Origin: JAFARZ01 sp035651595 | Lineage (GTDB): Bacteria; Actinomycetota; Actinomycetes; Streptosporangiales; Streptosporangiaceae | Assembly: GCA_035651595.1 (NCBI GenBank) | Contig: DASRFJ010000169.1 | Coordinates: forward strand, 1 to 64,000 | Length of the DNA: 64,000 nucleotides | Reading direction: 5' to 3' | Shown: piece by piece, positions 8,210-15,913 of the stretch | How the letters are laid out: every line of letters starts with the position of its first letter | Numbering within the stretch: position 1 is the first letter of the stretch | Position numbers and translations under genes: made by a program | The notes under the pieces: generated by a model | Told to the model about the DNA's origin: nothing | The model's database searches: none | The model's input: only the letters and a program-made list of their open reading frames with translations

Positions 8210-9490
8210 CTCCTCGGTGCGTCGATGGCTCGGGCGGGCGACGAGATGTCCGGGCCCGCGGTGCTGCTGCTGGCCTTCGCCGTCACCGGGACGCCCGCGG
8301 CCGGATCGGCGCTGATCGCCTGCCTCACGGTGGCCGCGGCCGCCGGCGGCCTGATGTTCGGCGCGCTGCTGGACCGCAGCCCGCGACCCGGTCGGCTGCT
8401 CGCGCTCGCACTGGCCGGCTACGCCGGCGGGATACTCGCACTCGAGGTCATGACCGGGCGGGTGCCGCTCGGCGCGGCGCTCCCGGTCGCGTTCGCGGCA
8501 GGCGTGTTCAGTCCGGCCGTGGCCGGCGGCTGGACCTCGCAGTTGCCGCATCTGGTCGCCCCCGAGGCGCTCCCCCGCGCTTCCGCGATCGACGCGCTGA
8601 CGTTCAACGCCGCGAGCCTGGCCGGCCCGGGCCTCGCCGCACTCACCGCGGCCTGGCTCGGCGCGCGCACCTCGGTCCTCGTCGCCGCCGCGGTGATCGC
8701 CCTCGCGGTCCCCGCGGCCCTCTCCCTGACGCTCCCCACCGTGCCGATGGCGCCAGCGGCACGCCAAAGGCCGACCGGGCTGGTGCGGCAGGTGGGGGTG
8801 GGGGTGCGGGCGATCTGGCGGCGGCCGGCGCTGCGGCGCGCCACGGTCACCTCGGGCGTGTCTTACGTCGGGTTCGGGATGCTGCTGGTGTGCTGCCCGC
8901 TGCTCGGGAACGAACGGCTCGGCGCGGCCGCGCATGGCGCGCTGCTGATCAGCGCGATGTCGGCGGCGGCGCTTGCCGCCAGCGCCGCGGCGGCAAGGCG
9001 GGCCGGCCAGGCCGCGAGGTGGACGGCGGACATCCGGGTGCTGCTCAGCACGCTTGTCATCGGCGGCGGCCTGGCCGCGATCGCGCTGGCACCAGGCTGG
9101 TTCACCGTGCTCGCCGTGGCACTAGTCGGCGCGGGCGAGGGACCGCAGCTCACCGCCGTCTTCGAGGTGCGGCACCGGGAGGCCCCGGCCGGGATGCGCG
9201 CGCAGATCTTCACCACGGCCGCGAGCCTCAAGATCGGCGGGATGTCGTTGGGGGCGGCGCTCGCCGGGCCGCTGGCCGGCCGCTCGGTGGTCGCCTGCCT
9301 GCTCGTCGCGGCCGGCATCGAGGCGTGCGCCGCGCTCGCATACCTGGCGGCCGGGCCATCGGCACGTTGTGGAGTGACTGTTCACCGTGCGTCAAAGCGA
9401 CAAATTCGAACTAGTCCCGGCCCCGAGATTTGGTCGAAATTATTGCGGACACTTACCCTCCCAGATCGGGGGGGTAAGTGTCCGCAATAA
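8195..9490 (+). CDS. MFS transporter with repeat-derived C-terminus
   Basis: 431 residues from ATG 8195. It looks like a 12-helix major facilitator: MQTRYLLGASMARAGDEMSG, then alternating hydrophobic helices with the loop LLDRSPRPGRLL between helices 2 and 3. This is a drug-efflux-type sequence; the substrate is unknown. The membrane part ends near AYLAAGPSARC (about 9365). The last residues, including RGGKCPQ and the stop TAA, are encoded by the right arm of the palindromic repeat at 9439-9491. The repeat therefore appears to have been inserted at or just beyond the old end, extending the protein. It diverges from the CGNR regulator. Confidence 0.85.
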   Translation: MQTRYLLGASMARAGDEMSGPAVLLLAFAVTGTPAAGSALIACLTVAAAAGGLMFGALLDRSPRPGRLLALALAGYAGGILALEVMTGRVPLGAALPVAFAAGVFSPAVAGGWTSQLPHLVAPEALPRASAIDALTFNAASLAGPGLAALTAAWLGARTSVLVAAAVIALAVPAALSLTLPTVPMAPAARQRPTGLVRQVGVGVRAIWRRPALRRATVTSGVSYVGFGMLLVCCPLLGNERLGAAAHGALLISAMSAAALAASAAAARRAGQAARWTADIRVLLSTLVIGGGLAAIALAPGWFTVLAVALVGAGEGPQLTAVFEVRHREAPAGMRAQIFTTAASLKIGGMSLGAALAGPLAGRSVVACLLVAAGIEACAALAYLAAGPSARCGVTVHRASKRQIRTSPGPEIWSKLLRTLTLPDRGGKCPQ

Positions 9491-9491
9491 T
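9439..9491. repeat. Palindromic repeat, family copy 1 (20-bp arms)
   Basis: Left arm ATTATTGCGGACACTTACCC (9439-9458), 13-base centre, right arm the exact reverse complement (9472-9491). TA flanks both TTGCGG ends. The same terminal sequence occurs at 27432-27477, 37781-37797 and at both ends of the element 46323-46686. The right arm encodes the C-terminus and stop of the upstream MFS gene. Confidence 0.85.
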
Positions 9492-9550
9492 CTTGCACGC
9501 CCGACGGTCCGCCAGAAATGTGGCTTACGTCCGGTTTCCCCGTAGAGCGG

Positions 9551-9631
9551 CGAGGCGCGGGGCGGCACCTCCCGGGGGGACGGCACTTCCCCGGCGGGGG
9601 GACCTCGAGGCGCGGGGCGGCACCTCCCGGG
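9551..9631. repeat. Direct repeat pair, 26-bp unit
   Basis: Bases 9551-9576 and 9606-9631 are identical. The unit begins CGAGGCGCGGGGCGGC and ends CCTCCCGGG. The two copies are separated by 29 bases of similar G-rich sequence. It lies just upstream of the trpS promoter; no function is apparent. Confidence 0.6.
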
Positions 9632-9649
9632 CGTGGCGGCGGGAGCTGA

Positions 9650-9655
9650 TATTCT
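9650..9655 (+). promoter_or_regulatory. -10 element of the trpS leader transcript
   Basis: TATTCT at 9650-9655 is followed by 6 bases and then the ATG of the short leader ORF at 9662, so the transcript would begin at or near that ATG (leaderless). No convincing -35 hexamer is visible in the G/C-rich upstream repeat. Confidence 0.45.
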
Positions 9656-9661
9656 TTCGGC

Positions 9662-9700
9662 ATGACATCGCGCAGTGCTCAGTGGCGGGCCGTCGGCTAA
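9662..9700 (+). CDS. Putative trpS leader peptide with one Trp codon
   Basis: Twelve codons, MTSRSAQWRAVG followed by TAA. It lies 103 bases upstream of trpS and directly after a -10 box. It contains a single TGG at 9683-9685 and is followed by a GC-rich hairpin with a T-rich tail. This is the layout of ribosome-mediated attenuation, where stalling at Trp codons under tryptophanyl-tRNA shortage favours read-through. One Trp codon is few for such a leader, so expression evidence would be needed. Confidence 0.45.
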   Translation: MTSRSAQWRAVG

Positions 9701-9729
9701 CGGGCGGACCTGTCAGCGCATGCGCATTG

Positions 9730-9768
9730 CGGCCGTCCGGTGAGCGGGCGGCCGTTGTTCTCTCTTGG
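9730..9768 (+). terminator. Attenuator-type terminator upstream of trpS
   Basis: The stem CGGCCGTCC (9730-9738) pairs with GGGCGGCCG (9746-9754), nine pairs with one G-U, around a 7-base loop. It is followed by TTGTTCTCTCTTGG. CGGAC at 9705-9709 can pair with GTCCG at 9735-9739, and GGCCG near 9687 with CGGCC at 9730, so mutually exclusive structures are possible. Confidence 0.5.
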
Positions 9769-9803
9769 CACGCTCCGGCCGGGCGCTTACTAAGGAGAAC
9801 GAC

Positions 9804-10778
9804 ATGAAACGGATTCTGACCGGGGACCGGCCGACCGGGCCGCTGCACCTCGGGCACTACTTCGGCACGCTCCAGAACCGGGTGCGGCTCCAGGACGAGG
9901 GTGCCGAGGTTATCGTGCTGGTCGCGGACTACCAGGTGCTGACCGACCGGGACAGCGCCGACCACCTCGACGAGTACGTCACCAGCGCGGTGCTCGACTA
10001 CCTCGCCATCGGCATCGACCCGGGTGTGTCGCTGATATTCACGCACAGCGCCGTGCCGGCCCTCAACCAGTTGCTCCTGCCGTTCCTCAGCCTGGTCTCG
10101 GTGCCGGAACTGAACCGGAACCCGACCGTGAAGGACGAGATCGCGCACTCGCGGCAGGCGTCGGTGAGCGGGCTGATGTTCAGCTATCCGGCGCATCAGG
10201 CAGCGGACATCTTGTTCTGCAAGGCGAACCTGGTGCCGGTGGGGTCGGACCAGCTGCCGCACGTGGAGATCACCCGGCTGATCGCGCGACGGTTCAACGA
10301 GCGGTACGGCCCGGTGTTCCCGGTACCCGAGGCCATGCTCTCCGACGCGCCGCTGCTGCTCGGCACCGACGGCGGGAAGATGAGCAAGAGCCGCGGGAAC
10401 TCGATCGCACTGTCCGCGACCGCCGATGAGACCGCGCGGCTGCTGCGCGGCGCGAAGACCGACGCGATCCGGGAGATCACCTACGACCCGGAGCACCGGC
10501 CCGAGGTATCCAACCTGGTGCTGCTCGCCGCGCTGTGCCTGGAGAAGGATCCGCATGACGTCGCGGCGCAGGTCGGCGGCGGCGGGGCGGCCGGGTTGAA
10601 GGCGCTGCTCATCGACGCGGTGAACGACACCTTCGCACCGATCAGGGCCAGGCGGACGGAGCTGGCGGCCGATCCTGGCTACGCGCGCTCGGTGCTGCGG
10701 CGCGGAAACGAGCGCGCGAACGAGATCGCGACGGGGACTCTTGAAGAAGTCCGTTCGACCATGGGCATGTGCTATTGA
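9804..10778 (+). CDS. trpS: Tryptophanyl-tRNA synthetase (probable auxiliary type)
   Basis: 324 residues from ATG 9804, with AAGGAG at 9792-9797. It charges tRNA-Trp with tryptophan. The class I signatures are clear: HLGH at residues 15-18 (HIGH motif) and KMSKS at 192-196. Full family length, no truncation. The N-terminus MKRILTGDRPTGPLHLGHYF resembles the actinobacterial paralogue group rather than the usual housekeeping copy. In Streptomyces, auxiliary TrpRS enzymes give resistance to the inhibitor indolmycin, and one was reported to be controlled by ribosome-mediated attenuation. The leader at 9650-9768 fits that scheme. Assignment as auxiliary is inferred; a second trpS elsewhere in the genome is expected but not visible. 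Confidence 0.88.
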   Translation: MKRILTGDRPTGPLHLGHYFGTLQNRVRLQDEGAEVIVLVADYQVLTDRDSADHLDEYVTSAVLDYLAIGIDPGVSLIFTHSAVPALNQLLLPFLSLVSVPELNRNPTVKDEIAHSRQASVSGLMFSYPAHQAADILFCKANLVPVGSDQLPHVEITRLIARRFNERYGPVFPVPEAMLSDAPLLLGTDGGKMSKSRGNSIALSATADETARLLRGAKTDAIREITYDPEHRPEVSNLVLLAALCLEKDPHDVAAQVGGGGAAGLKALLIDAVNDTFAPIRARRTELAADPGYARSVLRRGNERANEIATGTLEEVRSTMGMCY

Positions 10779-10797
10779 CAAAACCGCACGGTAGTCA

Positions 10798-12246
10798 ATG
10801 ATTCCGGGCATGGAGAAAAACGACTCGTCCAGACGCGCCGGCAGCACCCGCCGCGCGTTCCTGTCTGCTTCGGCCGCTACCGCGGTCGCGGCACCGATCC
10901 TGGGCGTGACGGCCGTCTCGGCGTCCGCCAGCACCGCCATCTCTCCGTTCCTTCCTGACCCGGGACTCAGTTCGCTGCTCCGCCAGATCGACCCCGGCCG
11001 GATCGAGGCCACCATCCAGCGCCTCGTCCAGTTCGGCACCCGGAACACCCTTTCCAGCCAGACCGACCCGGTCCGCGGCATCGGTGCGGCCACCACGTGG
11101 GTGACCCAGCAGATGCAGGCGATCGCGGCCACCTCGGGCGGCCGGATGACCGTCCAGCAGCAGCAGTTCACTCAGCCGGCATCGTCCAACCTCCCGGTCC
11201 CGACCGTCATCACCAACGTCATCGCGACGCTGCAAGGCACCGCGTCGCCGCAGCGCTTCTACGTCGTCACCGGGCACCTGGACTCTCGCGTGACTGACGT
11301 CCTGAACTTCACCGACGACGCCCCGGGCGCGGACGACGACGCGTCCGGCGTCGCGGTCGTGCTCGAGCTCGCCCGGGTGTTCGCCGCCCATCAGTTCCCC
11401 GGCACGCTCATCTTCGCCGCCGTGAGCGGCGAGGAGCAGGGCCTGTTCGGCTCCACGTTCATGGCCAACCAGATGAAGGCGGCTGGTAACGACGTGCAGG
11501 GCATGTTCAGCAACGACATCGTCGGCGCCTCCCAAGCTCACGACGGGACACGGCCGGATCCGTTCAGCGTGCGGCTGTTCGTGGAGGGCATCCCGACCGC
11601 GGCCACCGCCAACCAGGTCGCCCTCATGAAGGTCGTCGGCGGCGAGAACGACGGCCCCACCCACCAGCTGGCCCGGTTCGTCGGCGACGCCGCGCCGTTC
11701 ATACTAACCGGCATGAACATCGACATGATCTGGCGGCGGGACCGCTACCTGCGCGGCAGCGACCACCTCTCGTTCCAGGAGCAGGGGTACCCGGCGGCCC
11801 GGATCACCGAGCCGCGGGAGAACTTCAACCACGAGCACCGCAACGTCGAGGTCATCAACGGCGTCCAGTTCGGCGACCTTATCGACTTCGTGGACTTCGA
11901 CTACACCGCGCGGGTGGCCAAGGTGAACGCCGCGGCACTCTGGGCCCTGGCCACGGCCCCCGGGACGCCGAAGAACGTGGAGATCCACGTGGCGCCCCCA
12001 GCCGGTTTCGCCGGCATCAACACGACCGTGCTCTCCTGGGACGCCAACCCCGAGACGAACCTGGCGGGCTACGAGGTGGTGTCGCGCGACACCAGCGCCG
12101 CCAACTGGACCCATTCGACCAACGTCGGCAACGTCACGACCGTGACCCTGGACATCGCGAAGGACAACATGCAGTTCGGCGTCCGCGCGGTGGACTCGGC
12201 CGGGCATCGCAGCCCGGTGGGCTTCCCGACCACGGTCACCACTTAA
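10798..12246 (+). CDS. Exported M28-family metallopeptidase with C-terminal Fn3-like domain
   Basis: 482 residues from ATG 10798 (ATG 10810 is an alternative). The N-terminus carries a Tat-type signal, STRRAFLSASAATAVAAP, followed by a typical cleavage region near residue 45. The M28 catalytic domain shows the di-zinc ligands in order: His in TGHLDSR, Asp in ADDDASG, the Glu pair in SGEEQGLFG and the distal His in GSDHLSF. M28 enzymes are aminopeptidases or related exopeptidases. From about residue 395 a separate beta-rich domain (PKNVEIHVAPP to the end, with LSWDANPETNLAGYEV) resembles a fibronectin type III fold. It lies 19 bases after trpS, but a functional link is not evident. Confidence 0.88.
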   Translation: MIPGMEKNDSSRRAGSTRRAFLSASAATAVAAPILGVTAVSASASTAISPFLPDPGLSSLLRQIDPGRIEATIQRLVQFGTRNTLSSQTDPVRGIGAATTWVTQQMQAIAATSGGRMTVQQQQFTQPASSNLPVPTVITNVIATLQGTASPQRFYVVTGHLDSRVTDVLNFTDDAPGADDDASGVAVVLELARVFAAHQFPGTLIFAAVSGEEQGLFGSTFMANQMKAAGNDVQGMFSNDIVGASQAHDGTRPDPFSVRLFVEGIPTAATANQVALMKVVGGENDGPTHQLARFVGDAAPFILTGMNIDMIWRRDRYLRGSDHLSFQEQGYPAARITEPRENFNHEHRNVEVINGVQFGDLIDFVDFDYTARVAKVNAAALWALATAPGTPKNVEIHVAPPAGFAGINTTVLSWDANPETNLAGYEVVSRDTSAANWTHSTNVGNVTTVTLDIAKDNMQFGVRAVDSAGHRSPVGFPTTVTT

Positions 12247-12272
12247 CCCGTGTCAGGTCCGTTACCGCTACG

Positions 12273-14000
12273 GTGAGGTCCGTGGAGCTGGCGGCCTGGC
12301 TGAAACAGAACGGAGCGGGGCGCGGCGACCTCGTCGCACTGGTCGTCGCGCCCAATCTGGTCGCGGTCGCCGTGCCCGGCGGCAGATCGACCGAAACCGA
12401 CCTCCGGGAGGTCGCCACCGCGGACGCGGAGGCGCGGCCCCGGTGGGTGCTGTGGTCCCCGACCGTGGCGAGCGCGTGCGTCTCGGCCGGCACACGGCTG
12501 GCGACGTGCTGGGACATCGCGGCGGTGCACCGCCTGCTGTTCGGCGGCTGGCGGGCGGATCCGGCGCTGGTGTGGGCCCGGCTGCACGACCTCGCGGCAC
12601 CCGGGGTCACCGCGCCCGACGGCACGCCGGATCTATTCGACATGACCGACGACTCCGCCGACCCGATCGACGCCGACGGGTCGCTGCGGCAGTCCTGGTC
12701 GAACGGCGGCTGGGCTGACAGTGCCGAACGGGCGGGCCGATGGGCGGCGCTCGCGCTCGAGGTCGCGGTCCTCCAGCGGGCGGCGCTGCATGAGCTGGCG
12801 GCGAAAGACCGGCCGATGGCGCCGCGGGTCGCCGCTTCGGAGTCGGCCGCCGAACTCCTGTGCGCGGAGCTGTCCGCGGACGGGCTGCCGGTGAACCGCG
12901 AGCTGGCCGAGGCGATGCTCACCGAGATCATCGGGCCGCGACCGCGCAGCGACGCGGAGGCGCTGCGGCAGCGGGCCGCACGGGATCAGCACGTACTGAG
13001 CCACGCACCCGGCGGGGTGACCGCGGACCTGCGCAGCCCGGTCCAGGTCCTCGGCCTGCTCCGCAAGGTGGGCCTCGACATCCCGGACACCCGCGCGCAC
13101 CGCCTGCGCGAACTGCGGGACAAGCATCCGCTCATCAACGCGCTGCTCGACTGGCGCAAAGCGGAGCGGATCGCGACGACGTACGGCTACTCCTGGCTTG
13201 ACGCGCAGCTGGGCGCGGACGGGCGGCTGCGCGGGGACTGGACCGGGTGCGACGGCGCGGCCGGGCGGATGACGGCCTCGGCCGGGCTGCACAACATGCC
13301 GTCGGTGCTGCGGGCGGCGGTGGTGGCCGAGCCCGGGCACGTGTTCGTGCGGGCCGACCTCGGTCAGATCGAGCCGCGGGTGCTCGCGGCGGTATCCGGC
13401 GACGAGGCGCTCGCCGCCGCGGCTCAGTCCGACGACATGTACGCGCCGGTCGCGGCCGCGCTCGGCGTGGAGCGGCCGGTCGCCAAAGTCGCGGTGCTCG
13501 GCGCCATGTACGGGCAGACCACCGGGCACGGCGCGCAGGCGCTGCGCCGCCTGAAGGCGGCCTACCCGGTGGCGATGGCCTACCTGGACGCCGGCGACCG
13601 GTCCGGGCAGGCCAAGCGGGACGTGCGCACGTACGGCGGGCGGCTGGTGTCCATGTCCGATACCCGGCCCGACTCCCCCGCCCGGGCGGCGGCGCGCGGC
13701 AGATACGGGCGCAACGCGCTGGTGCAGGGCGCGGCCGCGGAGTTCTTCAAGATGTGGGCGGTGACCGTCCGCGCGCGGCTCGGCAGCGGGCGGATCGTGC
13801 TGTGCCTGCACGACGAATTGCTCCTCCATGTGCCGGCCGCGGATGGCAGCCACGTCGCCGGACTGGTCGGCGACTGCCTGACCGAGACGGCGAGGCGCTG
13901 GGCGCCGCGATCGACGGTGCGGTTCATCTCGGACACCCGCGTGCTGGCCGCGTGGGCTGACGCGAAGGGGTCAGGGCCAGAAGCACCACTGTCGTTATGA
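12273..14000 (+). CDS. Bifunctional 3'-5' exonuclease/DNA polymerase, pol I (family A) type
   Basis: 575 residues from GTG 12273. The C-terminal half has family A polymerase motifs: motif A with Asp362 in RADLGQIEPRV, a motif B region AKVAVLGAMYGQTTGHGAQAL, and motif C with the catalytic pair in LHDE (514-515). The N-terminal about 200 residues sit where a 3'-5' exonuclease domain belongs, but the acidic exonuclease residues are not obvious to me, so that activity may be lost. There is no 5'-nuclease domain. This short pol I paralogue is common in Actinomycetota and is thought to act in DNA repair. The last sense codon is TTA, rare in these genomes. Confidence 0.82.
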   Translation: MRSVELAAWLKQNGAGRGDLVALVVAPNLVAVAVPGGRSTETDLREVATADAEARPRWVLWSPTVASACVSAGTRLATCWDIAAVHRLLFGGWRADPALVWARLHDLAAPGVTAPDGTPDLFDMTDDSADPIDADGSLRQSWSNGGWADSAERAGRWAALALEVAVLQRAALHELAAKDRPMAPRVAASESAAELLCAELSADGLPVNRELAEAMLTEIIGPRPRSDAEALRQRAARDQHVLSHAPGGVTADLRSPVQVLGLLRKVGLDIPDTRAHRLRELRDKHPLINALLDWRKAERIATTYGYSWLDAQLGADGRLRGDWTGCDGAAGRMTASAGLHNMPSVLRAAVVAEPGHVFVRADLGQIEPRVLAAVSGDEALAAAAQSDDMYAPVAAALGVERPVAKVAVLGAMYGQTTGHGAQALRRLKAAYPVAMAYLDAGDRSGQAKRDVRTYGGRLVSMSDTRPDSPARAAARGRYGRNALVQGAAAEFFKMWAVTVRARLGSGRIVLCLHDELLLHVPAADGSHVAGLVGDCLTETARRWAPRSTVRFISDTRVLAAWADAKGSGPEAPLSL

Positions 14001-14003
14001 CCA

Positions 14004-14035
14004 TTGTACAAGAGTTCTTGTACAAGTACTCTTGT
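14004..14035. promoter_or_regulatory. Operator array of the ArsR-type regulator
   Basis: A perfect palindrome with arms TTGTACAAGA (14004-14013) and its reverse complement (14016-14025), 2-base centre. An overlapping CTTGTACAAG (14017-14026) follows, then a second repeat ACAAG-TACT-CTTGT (14022-14035). The array ends 4 bases before the regulator's ATG at 14040, so a bound dimer would block initiation. Confidence 0.7.
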
Positions 14036-14039
14036 GGAC

Positions 14040-14609
14040 ATGGACGACTTCAGGCAGGTCACGGACTCCCGGGTGCTGGCCGCGCTGGCGCACCCGCTGC
14101 GGCGGCGGCTGCTCACCCTGCTCGAGGTGGAGGGTCCCGCGATGGCCAGCACGCTGGCCGAGCGAACCGAGCAGGCGGTCGGCAACATCAGCCACCACAT
14201 GAAAGTGCTGGCCGCGGCCGGCCTGGTCGAGGAGGCGGCCGAACTGGCCAGGGACCGGCGGGAGCGCTGGTGGCGGAACGCGGCCAAGGGGCTGCGCTGG
14301 TCCACCCGCGATTTCGCGGGAGACGCGGCCACCGAGGCCATCGCCCAGGCGGCCAAGTCCGTCAACTTCGACTACCAGCTCGCCCAGCTCCGGGCCTGGG
14401 CCGAGGCGCCCGAGGAGCGGAAGGAACGCTGGCAGCGCGGCCCGTTCGCGACCGACAGCTGGCTGCGGCTTGACGACGCCGAGCTCGCCGAGTTCGCCGC
14501 GGAGCTGAACGCGCTGATCCTGCGCTGGTCGGACCGGGAGGTCCCCGATGACGGGCGGCAGCGGGAACCGGTATTCGTGTTCGCGCACGCCGTGCCGGGA
14601 ACGCCATGA
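14040..14609 (+). CDS. ArsR-like winged-helix regulator
   Basis: 189 residues from ATG 14040, the first ATG after the operator array; the mRNA is probably leaderless. Residues about 8-70 form a winged helix of the ArsR/HTH_20 type (VLAALAHPLRRRLLTLLE, then AVGNISHHMKVLAAAGLVEE as recognition helix and turn). No cysteine metal site is present, so metal sensing is unlikely. The C-terminal part, with WWRNAAKGLRWSTRDF, is typical of this drug-pump-linked subgroup. The stop overlaps the ATG of the MFS gene (14606), so the two are translationally coupled. It probably represses both until an unknown ligand binds. Confidence 0.85.
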   Translation: MDDFRQVTDSRVLAALAHPLRRRLLTLLEVEGPAMASTLAERTEQAVGNISHHMKVLAAAGLVEEAAELARDRRERWWRNAAKGLRWSTRDFAGDAATEAIAQAAKSVNFDYQLAQLRAWAEAPEERKERWQRGPFATDSWLRLDDAELAEFAAELNALILRWSDREVPDDGRQREPVFVFAHAVPGTP

Positions 14610-15913
14610 GGCTCGGCCTGCTCGCGACCCGCGACTTCCGCGTGCTGTGGTCCGGCGAGACGACCAGCTGCCTGGGCAGTAGCATCGGCGGCGTGGCGCT
14701 GCCGCTGGTGGCGCTCGGCGCGCTGCACGCCAGCGTGTTCGAGGTCAGCGCGCTGACCGCCGCCGCGTGGCTGCCCTGGGTCCTGATCGGTCTGCCTGCC
14801 GGGGCGTGGGTCGACCGGCTGCCGCGACGCCCGGTCATGATCACCGCCGACCTCGTGTCGCTGACCGCGTTCGCCAGCGTGCCGGTGGCCGCGTGGTGCG
14901 GCGTGCTGACCATCGCCCAGCTGCTCGTCGTCGCGCTCGCGGGCGGGGTGTCCGCGGTGTTCTTCAAGACCGCGTACCGCGCGTTCCTGCCCGCCGTGCT
15001 CGGGCCGGACGAGCTACTCGAAGGGAACGCCAAGCTCCAGGGCAGCGAGCAGGTCACGAACGTGGCCGGCCCGGGACTGGCAGGCCTGATCGCCCAGGCG
15101 GCGGGCGCGGTGTGCGGCACGCTCGCCGACGCGGTCAGCTTCGGGGTTTCCGCGCTGTGCCTGCTCCGGCTACGGGCCAGCGAAGAGCGTCCGCCCGCGA
15201 CGGGGCGGCACCTGCGCCGCGAGATCGCCGAGGGTATGCGGATCGTCATCCGGGATCCGCTGCTGCGCGTCAACACCGTGTTCGGCTGCCTGTCGAACCT
15301 GGTGCTTGTCGGCTACCAGTCCGTGCTCGTCGTGTTCCTGATCAGGGTCATCGGGCTGAGCGCCGGGATCACCGGCCTGCTGCTGGCGCTGACCAGCCTG
15401 GGCGGAGTGCTCGGCGCGCTGGCGGCGCGGCGCGCCGCGGCCCGGTTCGGCACCGCGCGGGTGGCGCTGTACGGGAAGCTGCTGCTCAGCCCCGCCGGCC
15501 TGCTGATCCCGCTCACCTCGCGCGGTCCCGGGCTGATCCTGTTCCTGGCCGGCAGCGTGATCATCGTCGCCGGGATCATCGCGGGCAACATCGTGTGGTC
15601 GGGCTGGGTGCAGACCTACTACCCGGCACGGCTGCTCGGCAGGCTGTCCACCAGCTCACAGGTGGTCAACTACGGCGCGATCCCGCTCGGCGCCGTGCTG
15701 GCGGGTCTGATCGCCAGCCGTCTCGGCATCAGACCCGCCCTGTGGGTGATGCTCGGCGGGCTGGTCATCAGCTCTTTGGTGCTGCTGACCGGCCCGCTTC
15801 GCACGATGCGCGACCTGCCGGATCCCGATTACGTCGGCGAAGAGGTGCCCGCCTGCGACCGGGTGACCGGCGCCTCCACTGGCAGGGTGCCGGACCGGAC
15901 CACGTCGGCGTAG
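14606..15913 (+). CDS. MFS transporter coupled to the ArsR-like regulator
   Basis: 435 residues from ATG 14606, which shares ATGA with the regulator's stop. A 12-helix major facilitator of the enterobactin-exporter/macrolide-efflux type: N-terminal RDFRVLWSGETTSCLGSSIG, the loop VDRLPRRPVM between helices 2 and 3, and FKTAYRAFLPAVLGPDELLEGNAKLQGS, a sequence typical of this subgroup. The substrate is unknown; a toxic small molecule is likely given the regulator. The last 85 bases overlap the convergent GH1 gene. Confidence 0.85.
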   Translation: MRLGLLATRDFRVLWSGETTSCLGSSIGGVALPLVALGALHASVFEVSALTAAAWLPWVLIGLPAGAWVDRLPRRPVMITADLVSLTAFASVPVAAWCGVLTIAQLLVVALAGGVSAVFFKTAYRAFLPAVLGPDELLEGNAKLQGSEQVTNVAGPGLAGLIAQAAGAVCGTLADAVSFGVSALCLLRLRASEERPPATGRHLRREIAEGMRIVIRDPLLRVNTVFGCLSNLVLVGYQSVLVVFLIRVIGLSAGITGLLLALTSLGGVLGALAARRAAARFGTARVALYGKLLLSPAGLLIPLTSRGPGLILFLAGSVIIVAGIIAGNIVWSGWVQTYYPARLLGRLSTSSQVVNYGAIPLGAVLAGLIASRLGIRPALWVMLGGLVISSLVLLTGPLRTMRDLPDPDYVGEEVPACDRVTGASTGRVPDRTTSA

